Below the pieces are notes generated by a model, which did no database searches, was not told where the DNA came from, and saw only the letters and a program-made list of their open reading frames with translations. A stretch of 64,000 nucleotides of DNA from CAYVRJ01 sp964453645 (GTDB lineage Bacteria > Bacillota > Clostridia > Christensenellales > JAWKQI01), in the NCBI GenBank assembly GCA_964453645.1, contig CAYVRJ010000003.1, positions 124,001-188,000 of the forward strand. Direction: 5' to 3'. Shown piece after piece: positions 51,725 to 59,970 of this stretch. The stretch's first letter is position 1, and each line of letters starts with the position of its first letter. A program made the translations under genes and the position numbers.

Positions 51725-52498
51725 TTACGCCAATTGTTTTTCTTGTTGAGCCTTTTCTACGCTTGCCTTGAGGGCATCCATGAGGTCAATGACTTTACCC
51801 ACATTTTCGGCTTCGGGGGCAACCACTTCCTTGCCCGAAATTTTCGTTTCAATCAATGAGCGAAGCTTTACTTGGTATTCATCCTTATATTTGGAAGGAT
51901 CGAAGGGGGTATCCATGGAATTGATGAGCATCTTGGCCATATTTAATTCTTGTTCCGAGACTTGGGGTTGATCGTACTGCTTTTGGAGTTCCTTAATGTC
52001 ATCGGCGTAGAGCATTGTGGAAATGAGGATACCCTCCTGCCGAGGGATGATGGCCATGAGTGTGTCCTTTGTGCCCATAACCGTCTTGCCGATGGCAATT
52101 TTTTGTTCATCCATCAGGGAAGAGCGAAGCAACTCAAAGGCCTTTTCACCCCCCGCCAGAGGTGTGGCCTGATAGGTTTTGTTGTAGTAGACAGGCGAAA
52201 TCTGGTTCAGTTGGGCAAAGTGCAAAATTTGAATAGATTTTTCCTTTTCTGTCTTAATCTTTTCGATTTCCTCTTCTGTAATGACAACATATTTGTCTTT
52301 GTCGTACTCAAAACCTTTCACAATGTCTCCCGCTGCAATTTCCTTGCCGCAGTGGGCACAGGTTTTTTTATAGCGAATGCGGCTGTTGTCTTCCTTGTGC
52401 AGTTGGTTAAAGTGGATGTCGTTGTCCTGAGTTGCCGTGTACATGGCGATGGGAATGGCCACCATGCCGAAAGTTATGACTGTTTTACGAGATATCAT
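51725..52498 (-). CDS. ku: DNA end-binding protein Ku
   Basis: Homodimeric ring protein that binds double-strand ends and recruits LigD. The 257-residue product begins MISRKTVITFGMVAIPIAMY and has HFNQLHKEDNSRIRYKK, a CAHC pair, DIVKGFEYDKDKYVVITEEE and FAQLNQISPVYYNKTY. The C terminus is the lysine- and glutamine-rich tail that contacts LigD. The ATG at 52498 is well placed after GTGGAGGTGTTTTCTA. Unusually, the frame stays open for 91 codons upstream, to 52771. It forms a two-gene operon with ligD. Confidence 0.95.
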   Translation of the reverse strand: MISRKTVITFGMVAIPIAMYTATQDNDIHFNQLHKEDNSRIRYKKTCAHCGKEIAAGDIVKGFEYDKDKYVVITEEEIEKIKTEKEKSIQILHFAQLNQISPVYYNKTYQATPLAGGEKAFELLRSSLMDEQKIAIGKTVMGTKDTLMAIIPRQEGILISTMLYADDIKELQKQYDQPQVSEQELNMAKMLINSMDTPFDPSKYKDEYQVKLRSLIETKISGKEVVAPEAENVGKVIDLMDALKASVEKAQQEKQLA

Positions 52499-52740
52499 TA
52501 GAAAACACCTCCACACGTAGTATTTCCCCATGGCAGAAAACTTATCCACAATGCCCTTCGGTACTTGTGAGGAGGTGTACAATTTGGTGATTAAAAACTT
52601 GGACATTGCCGGAAAATAGGGGGGCTTAATCGTCACTCCCACCCACATGTTTGAGCCAGAAGTACCCATAGAAAACGTCATGGCATATATTACAGCGTGT
52701 AAAGAGTATTCAAAACGGGTGCAATAATCATACATAAAGA
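52499..52740 (-). other. Region upstream of ku
   Basis: This gap has no accepted gene. On the minus strand it is open in the ku frame and includes ATGs at 52681 and 52666. A possible promoter is TTGAAT followed at 15 bases by TAATAT, near 52690-52716, with non-ideal spacing. No clear sporulation sigma-factor site was found, although B. subtilis ku is controlled by sigma-G. Confidence 0.4.
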
Positions 52741-52780
52741 GAAAAAAGGCGTGTTGTGGGCAATCCCTCACACGCCTTTT
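52741..52780 (-). terminator. Terminator of the sugar ABC operon
   Basis: 11-bp stem AAAAGGCGTGT / ACACGCCTTTT with an inner GGG-CAAT-CCC hairpin. On the minus strand it ends in a run of six T residues. It lies 20 bases past the last permease gene. Confidence 0.9.
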
Positions 52781-52799
52781 GCCAATCGTTAAATATTAG

Positions 52800-53642
52800 T
52801 TAACCCTTTACGGCTCCGGCAGTTAATCCTTTAATAAACTGCTTGCTCATGGTGAGATATAGAGCCAATACAGGCACGGCAGATAGGGTGAGCACCGCCA
52901 AGACTTTGGACCAATCCGTCTGATATTGGCCAAACAGCCGGGTGACCCCTAAAAGTAAGGTCTTGCTGGCCTCATCGCTGATAAAGATGAGGGGAAACCA
53001 TAAATCGTTCCAAAAGGGCACCAAGTTGTATATGGCAACGGTAGCTAAGGCCGGGCGAAGCAGGGGCAGGATGATTCTAAAGTAAATCTTGAACCGTCCC
53101 GCACCATCGATGACAGCAGCTTCGTGTAAATCATAGGGTATCTCCCGAATGAATTCGGTGAGCACAAACACCGCAATGGGGATGCCCATGGCTACGTAAA
53201 TGGGGATGAGCGACCATATGGTATTGAGCAGGCCTAAGGATTTCATGATCTCAATGAGTTTGATGGATGCGATCTTGATGGGCAGCATCATACCTGCAAT
53301 AAAGAAGAAAAATAGGGCAGACGACCACTTTCCCCGCCAATTGGCTAGGGCATACGCCACCAGCGAACCAAACAGCAGCACTAAAAAGATGGATGAAACC
53401 ACCACGATAAAGGTGTTTGAAAAATAGCGCAAAAAGTCACTGCTGTTTAACACTTCGGTGTAGTTGCCCACGTTCCACTGTTCGGGCAGTCCGTAGGTGT
53501 TTTGATAAATACTCAGCTTATTTTTAAAAGAATTGATGACCATGATCCACAGCGGGAACAAGACGATAAACAGCCAAATGATGATGACAGAATGGGAACC
53601 GATGTGCATATTTCTAATTTTGAGAGATTGTGTTTTCTTCAT
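52800..53642 (-). CDS. Carbohydrate ABC transporter permease (MalG/UgpE type)
   Basis: 280-residue inner-membrane permease with six predicted helices. The cytoplasmic EAA loop that docks the ATPase is EAAVIDGAGRFKIYFRIILPLLRPALA. The C terminus ends in the family-typical FIKGLTAGAVKG. It pairs with the permease encoded four bases upstream and the binding protein before that. There is no ATPase gene, so it would depend on a shared MsmX-like ATPase elsewhere. The start is ATG at 53642 behind AGGAGTAGGGCC. Confidence 0.93.
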   Translation of the reverse strand: MKKTQSLKIRNMHIGSHSVIIIWLFIVLFPLWIMVINSFKNKLSIYQNTYGLPEQWNVGNYTEVLNSSDFLRYFSNTFIVVVSSIFLVLLFGSLVAYALANWRGKWSSALFFFFIAGMMLPIKIASIKLIEIMKSLGLLNTIWSLIPIYVAMGIPIAVFVLTEFIREIPYDLHEAAVIDGAGRFKIYFRIILPLLRPALATVAIYNLVPFWNDLWFPLIFISDEASKTLLLGVTRLFGQYQTDWSKVLAVLTLSAVPVLALYLTMSKQFIKGLTAGAVKG

Positions 53643-53646
53643 GGCC

Positions 53647-54543
53647 CTACTCCTTTGACATGGTGAACTTCAACGCAAAAATGGAACAGATCGCCAACAG
53701 AATGAAGGTGATGCTGGCAATGGCTGCGCCCAGCCCGGGATCGGGGATACCTATGGGGTGTTCCCCGGCAATGCCCACCCGGTAGAACAGCGTACCCAAC
53801 AAATCCGTTGAATAATTGGGTGCACCGTTTGCATTTTCCATGGCAAACACCACGTCGAAAGCGTTGAAGTTGTTTACAAATGTTAGGATGGACACAATGC
53901 CGATGACAGGCTTGATGATGGGTACTTTGATGTGCCAGAAGGTTTTCCAGCCCGTGGCCCCGTCTAAGTCTGCCGATTCCAGCACATCGTCGCTGATGTT
54001 ATTAAATGCAGCCACAAACATCATGGTGGGAATGCCCACCCACTGCCAGCAGGATACCAAACTCACAAAGATGAGGGCAGTGCTCTCGTTTCCCAGCCAA
54101 GGCTGAGCCAGTGCCTGCAACCCGATATCGGTGAGCAGTGCGCCCGACCACACGGGGTTTAGGAGCAACTTCCAAAGATAACCGGTTACTAAGATGGCCA
54201 GCGTGGTGGGGATGAACATAATGGTTTGATAGAAATGCCGACCCTTAAATGTGCGCTGTGTGAGGATTACGGCAAAGATGATTCCCAATACGTTTTGTAC
54301 CAGCATATGAATGACAAAAAATATGGTTGTGTTACCCAGTGCACCAAAGTAGCGCTGGGCGTATATTGTATCTGTGAACAACCGGGTGTAGTTGTCAAGA
54401 CCGATGAACTCACCGCTGTTAAAAAAACTCAGCCGTATGGAGTCGATCAGCGGATAGGCCATAAATATGACATAGAACAACAACGCCGGGAGAAGGTATA
54501 CGATCCAACTCCTGCCGGTCGGCCTTAAAGTACGACTCTTCAA
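53647..54543 (-). CDS. Carbohydrate ABC transporter permease (MalF/UgpA type)
   Basis: 298-residue permease with six helices and the EAA-type loop ESADLDGATGWKTFWHIKVPIIKP. Its short periplasmic region and SRTLRPTGRSWIVYLLPALLFYVIF start match the UgpA/LacF branch. The start appears to be TTG at 54543 with AAAGGA about 10 bases upstream; no ATG is available without losing the first helix. It is separated from the binding-protein gene by 100 bases containing a strong hairpin, which likely lowers permease expression relative to the binding protein. Confidence 0.92.
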   Translation of the reverse strand: MKSRTLRPTGRSWIVYLLPALLFYVIFMAYPLIDSIRLSFFNSGEFIGLDNYTRLFTDTIYAQRYFGALGNTTIFFVIHMLVQNVLGIIFAVILTQRTFKGRHFYQTIMFIPTTLAILVTGYLWKLLLNPVWSGALLTDIGLQALAQPWLGNESTALIFVSLVSCWQWVGIPTMMFVAAFNNISDDVLESADLDGATGWKTFWHIKVPIIKPVIGIVSILTFVNNFNAFDVVFAMENANGAPNYSTDLLGTLFYRVGIAGEHPIGIPDPGLGAAIASITFILLAICSIFALKFTMSKE

Positions 54544-54587
54544 TGTACTCAGATCCTTTCATAAAGTGCGTAGTGCAGTGAAAATTT

Positions 54588-54611
54588 CCCCGGCTCACAG
54601 GGGAGCCGGGG
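54588..54611 (-). other. Intercistronic hairpin between binding-protein and permease genes
   Basis: Perfect 9-bp stem CCCCGGCTC / GAGCCGGGG around a 6-base loop. On the minus strand it is followed by AAATTTT, only a weak T tract. Such hairpins commonly protect binding-protein mRNA or partly stop transcription. Confidence 0.75.
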
Positions 54612-54643
54612 TAGTATTTTGTTATTGAAGGTGTATGGGACGT

Positions 54644-55957
54644 TTATCTCAAAGGTGCTGTTGCTGCTTCGGTATCTTCAGCAGCTTTTGCGGGTGTCAG
54701 CTTGCCGCTGATTACATCGATAACAATTTGATTGAGGGTGGGGTATAACTTCATCAGCTTGGGCCATACAAAACGTGCATCCGTCTCTTTACCCTGGTTG
54801 AGTGCTAAGAATTCGTTGGCCTGTGCATTTTCCAAGGTGATGGGTGCATTGATCATGGGGAAGAAACCTGCGGGCAGCTTGTTTGCTGCTGTTTGTGCGC
54901 CCTCAGCCGTTGCCAGCCATGCCAGGAATGCCTTTGCCTCTTCGGGATACTGGGTTTTTGCGTTGTAAGTAATGGCCATGTCGGGGTGGAACGTTACGGC
55001 AGTTTTGTTACCGCTGGGAGCGGGAATGGCAAAAATACCCCACTTGAATGTGACGTCGTCATACACGCTGAGGGTCCACGAACCGTCGATGAACATAGCG
55101 GCCATACCCGAAGCAAACATAACCTGAGAGTCGTTGTATGTGACAGCTTCGTAACCCTTGGGCAGATAAGATTTTACTTTGGAAAGGTCGGTAAATGCTT
55201 TTACCCAGTTTTCATCGTTTAGCTTTTTGTCGCCGGATTCGTATTTGACACGCTCAGCAGCTCCGCCGATGTAGTTGGGAACCATACCTAAGAAGAAAGT
55301 CTCTAAAATATCCCATTGATCGGCAACGCCGTTTGCAAGGGGAGTAACGCCAGCCTTTTGCAGGGTATCACAGGCAGCTAAGAACTCTTCCCATGTGGTG
55401 GGTACAGCAATTTTGTTGGCATCAAAGATGTCTTTGTTGTAATACACTGCGTGAGAAACTGCGGCAAAGGGAACAGCAAACATTTTGCCGTCGGGCATTT
55501 GCCAGGGGGATAAGCTAGAAGGGGAGAAGTTGCCTTTAACGCCAGCAATATCTGTGCAATCGCCGATATAACCCTGGGAGAACAACTCTTGGCCGGTTTC
55601 ATAGCTGCGGGCATACATGAGATCGGGGCCTGTGCCACTCTCTAATTGCAGCCTCAACGTTGCGTTGTAATCGGGGGGGTTGGTGGGTTGGAAAACGATC
55701 TCAACGCCTGTCATATCCTGATAGGTTTTGAGAAGTTCGGTCATTTGTGTTGCGTCATCGGTGCGCCATGAACCCATGGTGAGTTTTACAGGGCCTTTGG
55801 CGGGTTCAGCAGGTGCTGCGGGTTCAGCCGGAGCGGGCGCTGCGGGTGCAGCGGGAGCAGCGGGTTCTGCAGGTACCGGCGCTGCCGTAGTACAAGCAGC
55901 AAATAAGAAAAGTGCTGCTAGCAAGAGTGAAATGAGAACGTAGAATTGTCTTTTCAT
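54644..55957 (-). CDS. Extracellular sugar-binding lipoprotein of an ABC importer
   Basis: 437-residue family-1 solute-binding protein. It has a lipoprotein signal peptide (MKRQFYVLISLLLAALFLFAAC) with lipidated C22, then an Ala/Pro/Glu-rich spacer to about residue 53. The mature part has LTMGSWRTDDATQMTELL, GTGPDLMYARS, SHAVYYNKDIFD, VPTTWEEFLAACDTLQKAGV, GVADQWDILETFF and FIDGSWTLSVYDD, typical of oligosaccharide- or glycerol-phosphate-type binding proteins. The exact sugar is unknown. The ATG follows AAGGAGGGAAAC. It is first in the operon, behind a perfect promoter and a long structured leader. Confidence 0.94.
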   Translation of the reverse strand: MKRQFYVLISLLLAALFLFAACTTAAPVPAEPAAPAAPAAPAPAEPAAPAEPAKGPVKLTMGSWRTDDATQMTELLKTYQDMTGVEIVFQPTNPPDYNATLRLQLESGTGPDLMYARSYETGQELFSQGYIGDCTDIAGVKGNFSPSSLSPWQMPDGKMFAVPFAAVSHAVYYNKDIFDANKIAVPTTWEEFLAACDTLQKAGVTPLANGVADQWDILETFFLGMVPNYIGGAAERVKYESGDKKLNDENWVKAFTDLSKVKSYLPKGYEAVTYNDSQVMFASGMAAMFIDGSWTLSVYDDVTFKWGIFAIPAPSGNKTAVTFHPDMAITYNAKTQYPEEAKAFLAWLATAEGAQTAANKLPAGFFPMINAPITLENAQANEFLALNQGKETDARFVWPKLMKLYPTLNQIVIDVISGKLTPAKAAEDTEAATAPLR

Positions 55958-56152
55958 GTTTCCCTCCTTAGTGATGGTCTTTTGACCGTTTATTATCCGG
56001 GAAGGTCATTAGACCTTTCCCAAAACTGTTCAAACGATGTTACGGCTGTAACGGTGATACAACCGTCAGAATAATAAAGTGCGTTACAGTCCATCAAGGT
56101 CAACAGGGAAATTACTTTTGTATACGATTTATGTTTCAATTTGCGATTATCT
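55958..56152 (-). promoter_or_regulatory. Structured 5' leader of the sugar ABC operon
   Basis: About 195 bases between the predicted start site and the binding-protein gene. On the transcript, CTGTAACG (56089-56082) can pair perfectly with CGTTACAG (56053-56046). The second arm can instead pair in GTTAC/GTAAC (56039-56052) or ACGGT/ACCGT (56051-56066), so the three helices exclude each other. Two further palindromes, GGTC-N4-GACC, lie at 56004-56015 (extended by GGGAA/TTTCCC) and 55976-55987. No known riboswitch class was recognised, and no T run follows the last hairpin. The palindromes might also be protein operators. Confidence 0.55.
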
Positions 56153-56158
56153 GATGCC

Positions 56159-56187
56159 ATTATACGTTGATATTGAAAGTGTGTCAA
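56159..56187 (-). promoter_or_regulatory. Perfect consensus promoter of the sugar ABC operon
   Basis: On the minus strand, TTGACA at 56187-56182 and TATAAT at 56164-56159 with a 17-base spacer. Such a strong promoter suggests control by a repressor or leader. Confidence 0.9.
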
Positions 56188-56220
56188 CCAGCATAATCCA
56201 AATTGAGGGGGATGAGTGTG

Positions 56221-56249
56221 TTTATTTCCTATTTTTATTGTGATATACT
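56221..56249 (+). promoter_or_regulatory. Possible promoter of the flavodoxin gene
   Basis: TATACT at 56244-56249 with a weak TTTATT at 56221-56226 and a 17-base spacer, 50 bases before the ATG and divergent from the ABC promoter. Confidence 0.4.
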
Positions 56250-56298
56250 ATATATGGATTTATATAAACACATTAAAAATACATGGAGGTACAACAAG

Positions 56299-56685
56299 AT
56301 GAATCGGGTGTATTACTTTAGCCGAACGGGAGACAGCAAAGCACTGGCAGCCCAAGTGGCAGAGCAGACGGGAGGAGAGATATTTGAAGTCAAGGACAAC
56401 AAAAACTGGAGGGGATTGTTTGGGTTTGTGAAGGGTGGGTATTACGCCACCAGGCGCAAAAAGACCCAGGCCGTGTATGAAAGCTACGGGCAAGGGGATG
56501 TGCTCTATCTCTGCTGCCCCGTGTGGGCAGGAACTTTTCCGCCGGCTGTGCGCACCTTTGTTGAAGATGCGGGCAGGGAGCAGATTACGTTGATTGCCAC
56601 GTCCATGGGCGGTGGTTTAAAAGACCGAGAGGGGTTTAAACGGGTGATCGACGTCTTAGCTAAGGATAAAACTGTCACCGTTTGA
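56299..56685 (+). CDS. Flavodoxin-like protein
   Basis: A 128-residue flavodoxin-fold protein. The N-terminal phosphate loop is YYFSRTGDSKALA, in place of the usual S/T-x-T-G-x-T, and the isoalloxazine-contact segment is CCPVWAGTFPPAVRTFVED. A later strand ends in TSMGGG. It fits the short flavodoxin family used as FMN electron carriers or quinone reductases. Its chain is slightly shorter than usual (about 140-160) and may lack the last helix. The ATG at 56299 follows GGAGGTACAACAAG; the frame is open to 56203 without a better start. It appears to be a single-gene unit. Confidence 0.8.
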   Translation: MNRVYYFSRTGDSKALAAQVAEQTGGEIFEVKDNKNWRGLFGFVKGGYYATRRKKTQAVYESYGQGDVLYLCCPVWAGTFPPAVRTFVEDAGREQITLIATSMGGGLKDREGFKRVIDVLAKDKTVTV

Positions 56686-56725
56686 CCAACCGTCAAACTG
56701 CTGGGAATAAAAAATAAACCATGAT

Positions 56726-56753
56726 TTGACCTGCGTTTTAAAAATAATACTAA
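56726..56753 (+). promoter_or_regulatory. Possible promoter of the SpoVB-like flippase gene
   Basis: TTGACC at 56726-56731 and TACTAA at 56748-56753 with a 16-base spacer, in the 123-base gap after the flavodoxin gene. Confidence 0.4.
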
Positions 56754-56808
56754 TTATTTGCCGCTTTTCTAAATATTTATAGATATATTGAAGAAAAGTG
56801 AGTGATCC

Positions 56809-58332
56809 ATGAGTTTAGCGAAACGGTTTATAAAAAATACTTTAATCCTAGCCGCCACAACAGTGCTCATTCGAGTTGCGAATATCTGGTATACGGCCTA
56901 TGTCTCCACAAAGGTGGGCACAGAGGTCATTGGGCTGTTTCAGCTCATTCTATCCGTCTATATATTTTCCATCACCATCGCCACATCGGGAATCTCCTTG
57001 GCATCCACACGGTTGGTTGCCGAGGAGTTGACCCATAAAAACGGCAACGCCATTGCAGTGGTTAAGCGATGTGTCATTTACTGCGCTTGCTTTTGTGCCC
57101 TATCCGTTACCCTCATGGTAATCAATGCAGATTTTATTTCAAACGTGTGGCTCCACGGCAGAATATCCAAAACAACCGTATATATCCTCTGTCTAAGTTT
57201 GCCCTTCCTCTCCATCTCTTCGGTTTTTGTGGGGTATTTCACAGCGGTGAGGCGGGTGATCAAAAGCTCCTCAGCACTCATCTTAGAACAGTTTGTAAAG
57301 ATTGGGGTGACCATCTCTTTGGTGAGTGTGTTTGCCCCAAAGGGCCTTGATTACGCTTGCATGGCTCTAGTGATCGGGGGTACCGCATCGGAGATTCTTT
57401 CCTTTATCTATTTGTTCATCTTATATCGTTTAGACAGGCGAAGGTATTTAAACAACAAGCGCAAAGATCCGGAGCTGACAAAAAAGATGTTAAAAATATC
57501 CCTTCCCTTGGCCATCAGCTCCTACATTAAATCGGGTTTAGACACCTTTAAGCAGATTATGATTCCCAATGGGCTGGAAAAGTCGGGAGTATCCTGCGAC
57601 ACGGCAATCTCCCAATACGGCATGATCAAGGGTATGGTGCTGCCCATCCTGCTGTTTCCCTATGGGGTGCTCTCCGCCTTTAACGAACTGCTCATTCCCG
57701 AACTGGCGGAACAAAATGTACTCAACAACAAACAGAAGATCAGCGAGATCATATCCAAGAGTTTTAAGATCACCCTGCTGTTCTCGGTGGGGGTGGGGGG
57801 CGTGCTGTTCAGCTTTGCCAACGACTTGAGTATGATGATTTACAACAATCCCGAGGTGGGTGGATTTTTGCGCATGTTGGCCCCTGTTGTGTTGATTATG
57901 TACTTCGACAGTGCGGTGGACTATATACTCAAGGGGCTGAACCAGCAGTTGAGCGTGGTGCGCATCAACATCATCGACACCATACTCAGCATCGCCATGT
58001 TGTTCACCCTGCTGCCCATACTGGGCATAAACGGGTATATCATTATCATCATTGGAAGTGAGATTGTGAACACGTTTTTGAGTGTGAAACGATTGATTAA
58101 AGTGGCTCACTTTGAGGTGCGGATTATGAATTGGATTGTCATGCCCGCAGTGGCAGTGGTCACTGCCATCTTATTGTCCCGGATTGTCTTTGAAAATATC
58201 ATCCTATCCATTGGATTTGCGTTTATATTTTATGTACTCCTCCTCCGGTTTTTAGGGATTGTGAAGTTTCGGCGAGGAGCGGTTAAGGAATATATGGCAG
58301 CAATGATGAGAAAGCAGAAAAAACATGCCTAA
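56809..58332 (+). CDS. SpoVB/MurJ-like polysaccharide flippase
   Basis: A 507-residue membrane protein of the MOP flippase superfamily with about 14 helices. It has KRFIKNTLILAATTVLIRV at the start, STKVGTEVIGLFQLILSVY, the SLPLAISSYIKSGLDTFKQIMIPNGL segment and LLFPYGVLSAFNELLIPELAE, as in stage V sporulation protein B and related lipid II or polysaccharide flippases. Bacillota carry several paralogues, so SpoVB function is not certain. The ribosome site is weak (GTGAGTGATCC). The stop overlaps the facing YgjP gene by 4 bases. Confidence 0.85.
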   Translation: MSLAKRFIKNTLILAATTVLIRVANIWYTAYVSTKVGTEVIGLFQLILSVYIFSITIATSGISLASTRLVAEELTHKNGNAIAVVKRCVIYCACFCALSVTLMVINADFISNVWLHGRISKTTVYILCLSLPFLSISSVFVGYFTAVRRVIKSSSALILEQFVKIGVTISLVSVFAPKGLDYACMALVIGGTASEILSFIYLFILYRLDRRRYLNNKRKDPELTKKMLKISLPLAISSYIKSGLDTFKQIMIPNGLEKSGVSCDTAISQYGMIKGMVLPILLFPYGVLSAFNELLIPELAEQNVLNNKQKISEIISKSFKITLLFSVGVGGVLFSFANDLSMMIYNNPEVGGFLRMLAPVVLIMYFDSAVDYILKGLNQQLSVVRINIIDTILSIAMLFTLLPILGINGYIIIIIGSEIVNTFLSVKRLIKVAHFEVRIMNWIVMPAVAVVTAILLSRIVFENIILSIGFAFIFYVLLLRFLGIVKFRRGAVKEYMAAMMRKQKKHA

Positions 58333-59000
58333 TCCCAGTTTTCGTTTGACAGTCTCTCCTGAAGTTTCTTTAACTGTTTTTTTCGCTGGGCATAGTCAGG
58401 CACATGCTTGGAGACCAACGACCAAAAGTTTGCCGAGTGGTTGTGGTGGACGATGTGGCACAGTTCGTGAATCACCACATAGTCGATCACCTCGTGGGGA
58501 GCCATGACGAGGAACCAAGAAAAACTAATGGAATTCCTGCCCGAACAGGAACCCCATCTTGTCTTTGCAGAAGTGATGCGAAGTCCCTTGGGGGTTACGC
58601 CAACCTTTTCTGCAAAATGGTGCAGCTTTTCTGTTAATATTTTTTTTGCCATTGCTTTATAAGTCCGAATCACAACAGTTCGGATCTCACACAACGGCAG
58701 ATTCTTTGGCATGTAGAAACAGTTGTCAAAACCAGCAAAGTGTTCATCCCTGCCTACAATTTCATATTCTTTGCCGCAGAGCAACAGATGGTGGCCGTAG
58801 TTTAATTGGAAACTCTCCCGGGTGTCCTTAACCGTTTGCATCTTGTGTTGGTGTTCTTCCACCCACTTGCGGTTCTCCCGAATGAAGCGTTCAATATAAG
58901 CAGCGGACGCTTGTTTGGGTGCCCGCACTTCCAACTGCGCATCTTTGGTGATGTGCAGTCCAATGGTCTTTCTGTTGCTTCGCTTTAAAATATAATCCAT
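58329..59000 (-). CDS. YgjP-like zinc metallopeptidase (M48-related, DUF45)
   Basis: A 223-residue protein of the YgjP family. The zinc motif HELCHIVHHNHSANFW provides H-E-x2-H and the downstream histidine. It is preceded by RWGSCSGRNSISFSW and YVVIHEL, exactly as in this family. The N-terminal half is a beta-rich domain (RSNRKTIGLHITKDAQLEVRAP). The biological substrate is unknown; the gene often travels with restriction or housekeeping genes. It starts 4 bases after the HAAS gene, in a padR-HAAS-ygjP operon. Confidence 0.88.
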   Translation of the reverse strand: MDYILKRSNRKTIGLHITKDAQLEVRAPKQASAAYIERFIRENRKWVEEHQHKMQTVKDTRESFQLNYGHHLLLCGKEYEIVGRDEHFAGFDNCFYMPKNLPLCEIRTVVIRTYKAMAKKILTEKLHHFAEKVGVTPKGLRITSAKTRWGSCSGRNSISFSWFLVMAPHEVIDYVVIHELCHIVHHNHSANFWSLVSKHVPDYAQRKKQLKKLQERLSNENWD

Positions 59001-59004
59001 GCAA

Positions 59005-59970
59005 TCAACTTTCTCTGCCGGTTTTAAAATAATAATAAATGTTTTGTGCCGTTTCGAGGACTAGGGCGAACAGGATGACCGCCAAAAAGATGTAGTGAAA
59101 GTTGGCGAATATATTTGCAATGAAAGCATTGTCCCCCTGAAACATTCCGGTCATTTGGGATGCAAATGCTGGGTTAATAATGTTTTTGTTGAGCCACAGC
59201 ACAGCCAACAAGAAGGAAAGTCCGTTGGTAATGATGGAGGTGACCATCAGCCGCAGAGAATATCTGCCATCGATGAGTTTCACACTCTCCCGGATAATCC
59301 CCAATGCCGCATACCCAAGTATAATATACCACGTTTCTCTCAGATATTGAAGAGAAAATACGGGAATCACCTGACCGGTCTGGGTGAAGATTGCGGAAAA
59401 CACCTGGGGGATGATCAAAAAGACGGTGACAAACAGGATAGTAAACATGATGCCTAAAATGGGCTGGGAGCGAGGAATTTCTTTTTTGGGAACGGGGGGC
59501 AAATCAAAATTTCCCGGGGTTTTGAGTTCGATGCCCTTGTGATAAAAGATTGCAAACAATATGGTTACAAAGGTAAAACCAAAGAGCGCACCCGAAAATA
59601 CAGAAGTCAAAATGGTGAGCAGCATTTGGGGCAGGGGCTTTGCATCCATTGCACCCGCAAGGGCACTGGCGAGGGTTGTGCCAAAGGCAACGCAGGCAAG
59701 CACAATTTTGAGCACCAATTTATACTGGGCGTAATAGGGAGGGCCGATGAGGCATTTGTCCTTGCTGGGGTTATATTTTTCCGAAAGCTCCTCGGGTCTG
59801 CCCAGCTCCGCAAGCACAGCGAGCACATCTTGTTCGGTTTCACCGCATCGCTCCTCCAGCATATCTGAAATGATGGTTTCCAGTTCTTTAGAAACGTCCT
59901 TGCGCAGGGCAGGGGACAAATTTTTTGTCACTGCATAAATATATCTTTGAATCAGTTCGTTTGTTTTCAT
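59005..59970 (-). CDS. HAAS-domain membrane protein
   Basis: 321-residue protein whose first 75 or so residues form the HAAS signalling domain (ELIQRYIYAVTKNLSPALRKDVSKELETIISDML, then LAELGRPEELSEKY). A membrane region of six or seven helices follows. HAAS proteins are almost always paired with a PadR regulator and are thought to relay an envelope signal to it. The ATG at 59970 follows AGGAGGTATGAC and overlaps the padR stop by ATGA. Function beyond this is unknown. Confidence 0.85.
   Translation of the reverse strand: MKTNELIQRYIYAVTKNLSPALRKDVSKELETIISDMLEERCGETEQDVLAVLAELGRPEELSEKYNPSKDKCLIGPPYYAQYKLVLKIVLACVAFGTTLASALAGAMDAKPLPQMLLTILTSVFSGALFGFTFVTILFAIFYHKGIELKTPGNFDLPPVPKKEIPRSQPILGIMFTILFVTVFLIIPQVFSAIFTQTGQVIPVFSLQYLRETWYIILGYAALGIIRESVKLIDGRYSLRLMVTSIITNGLSFLLAVLWLNKNIINPAFASQMTGMFQGDNAFIANIFANFHYIFLAVILFALVLETAQNIYYYFKTGRES

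Noticed and set aside
55993..56187. Small minus-strand frame in the leader of the sugar ABC operon
   Set aside because: Its start codons fall in the -35 and -10 boxes, upstream of the predicted transcript start, and it has no ribosome site.
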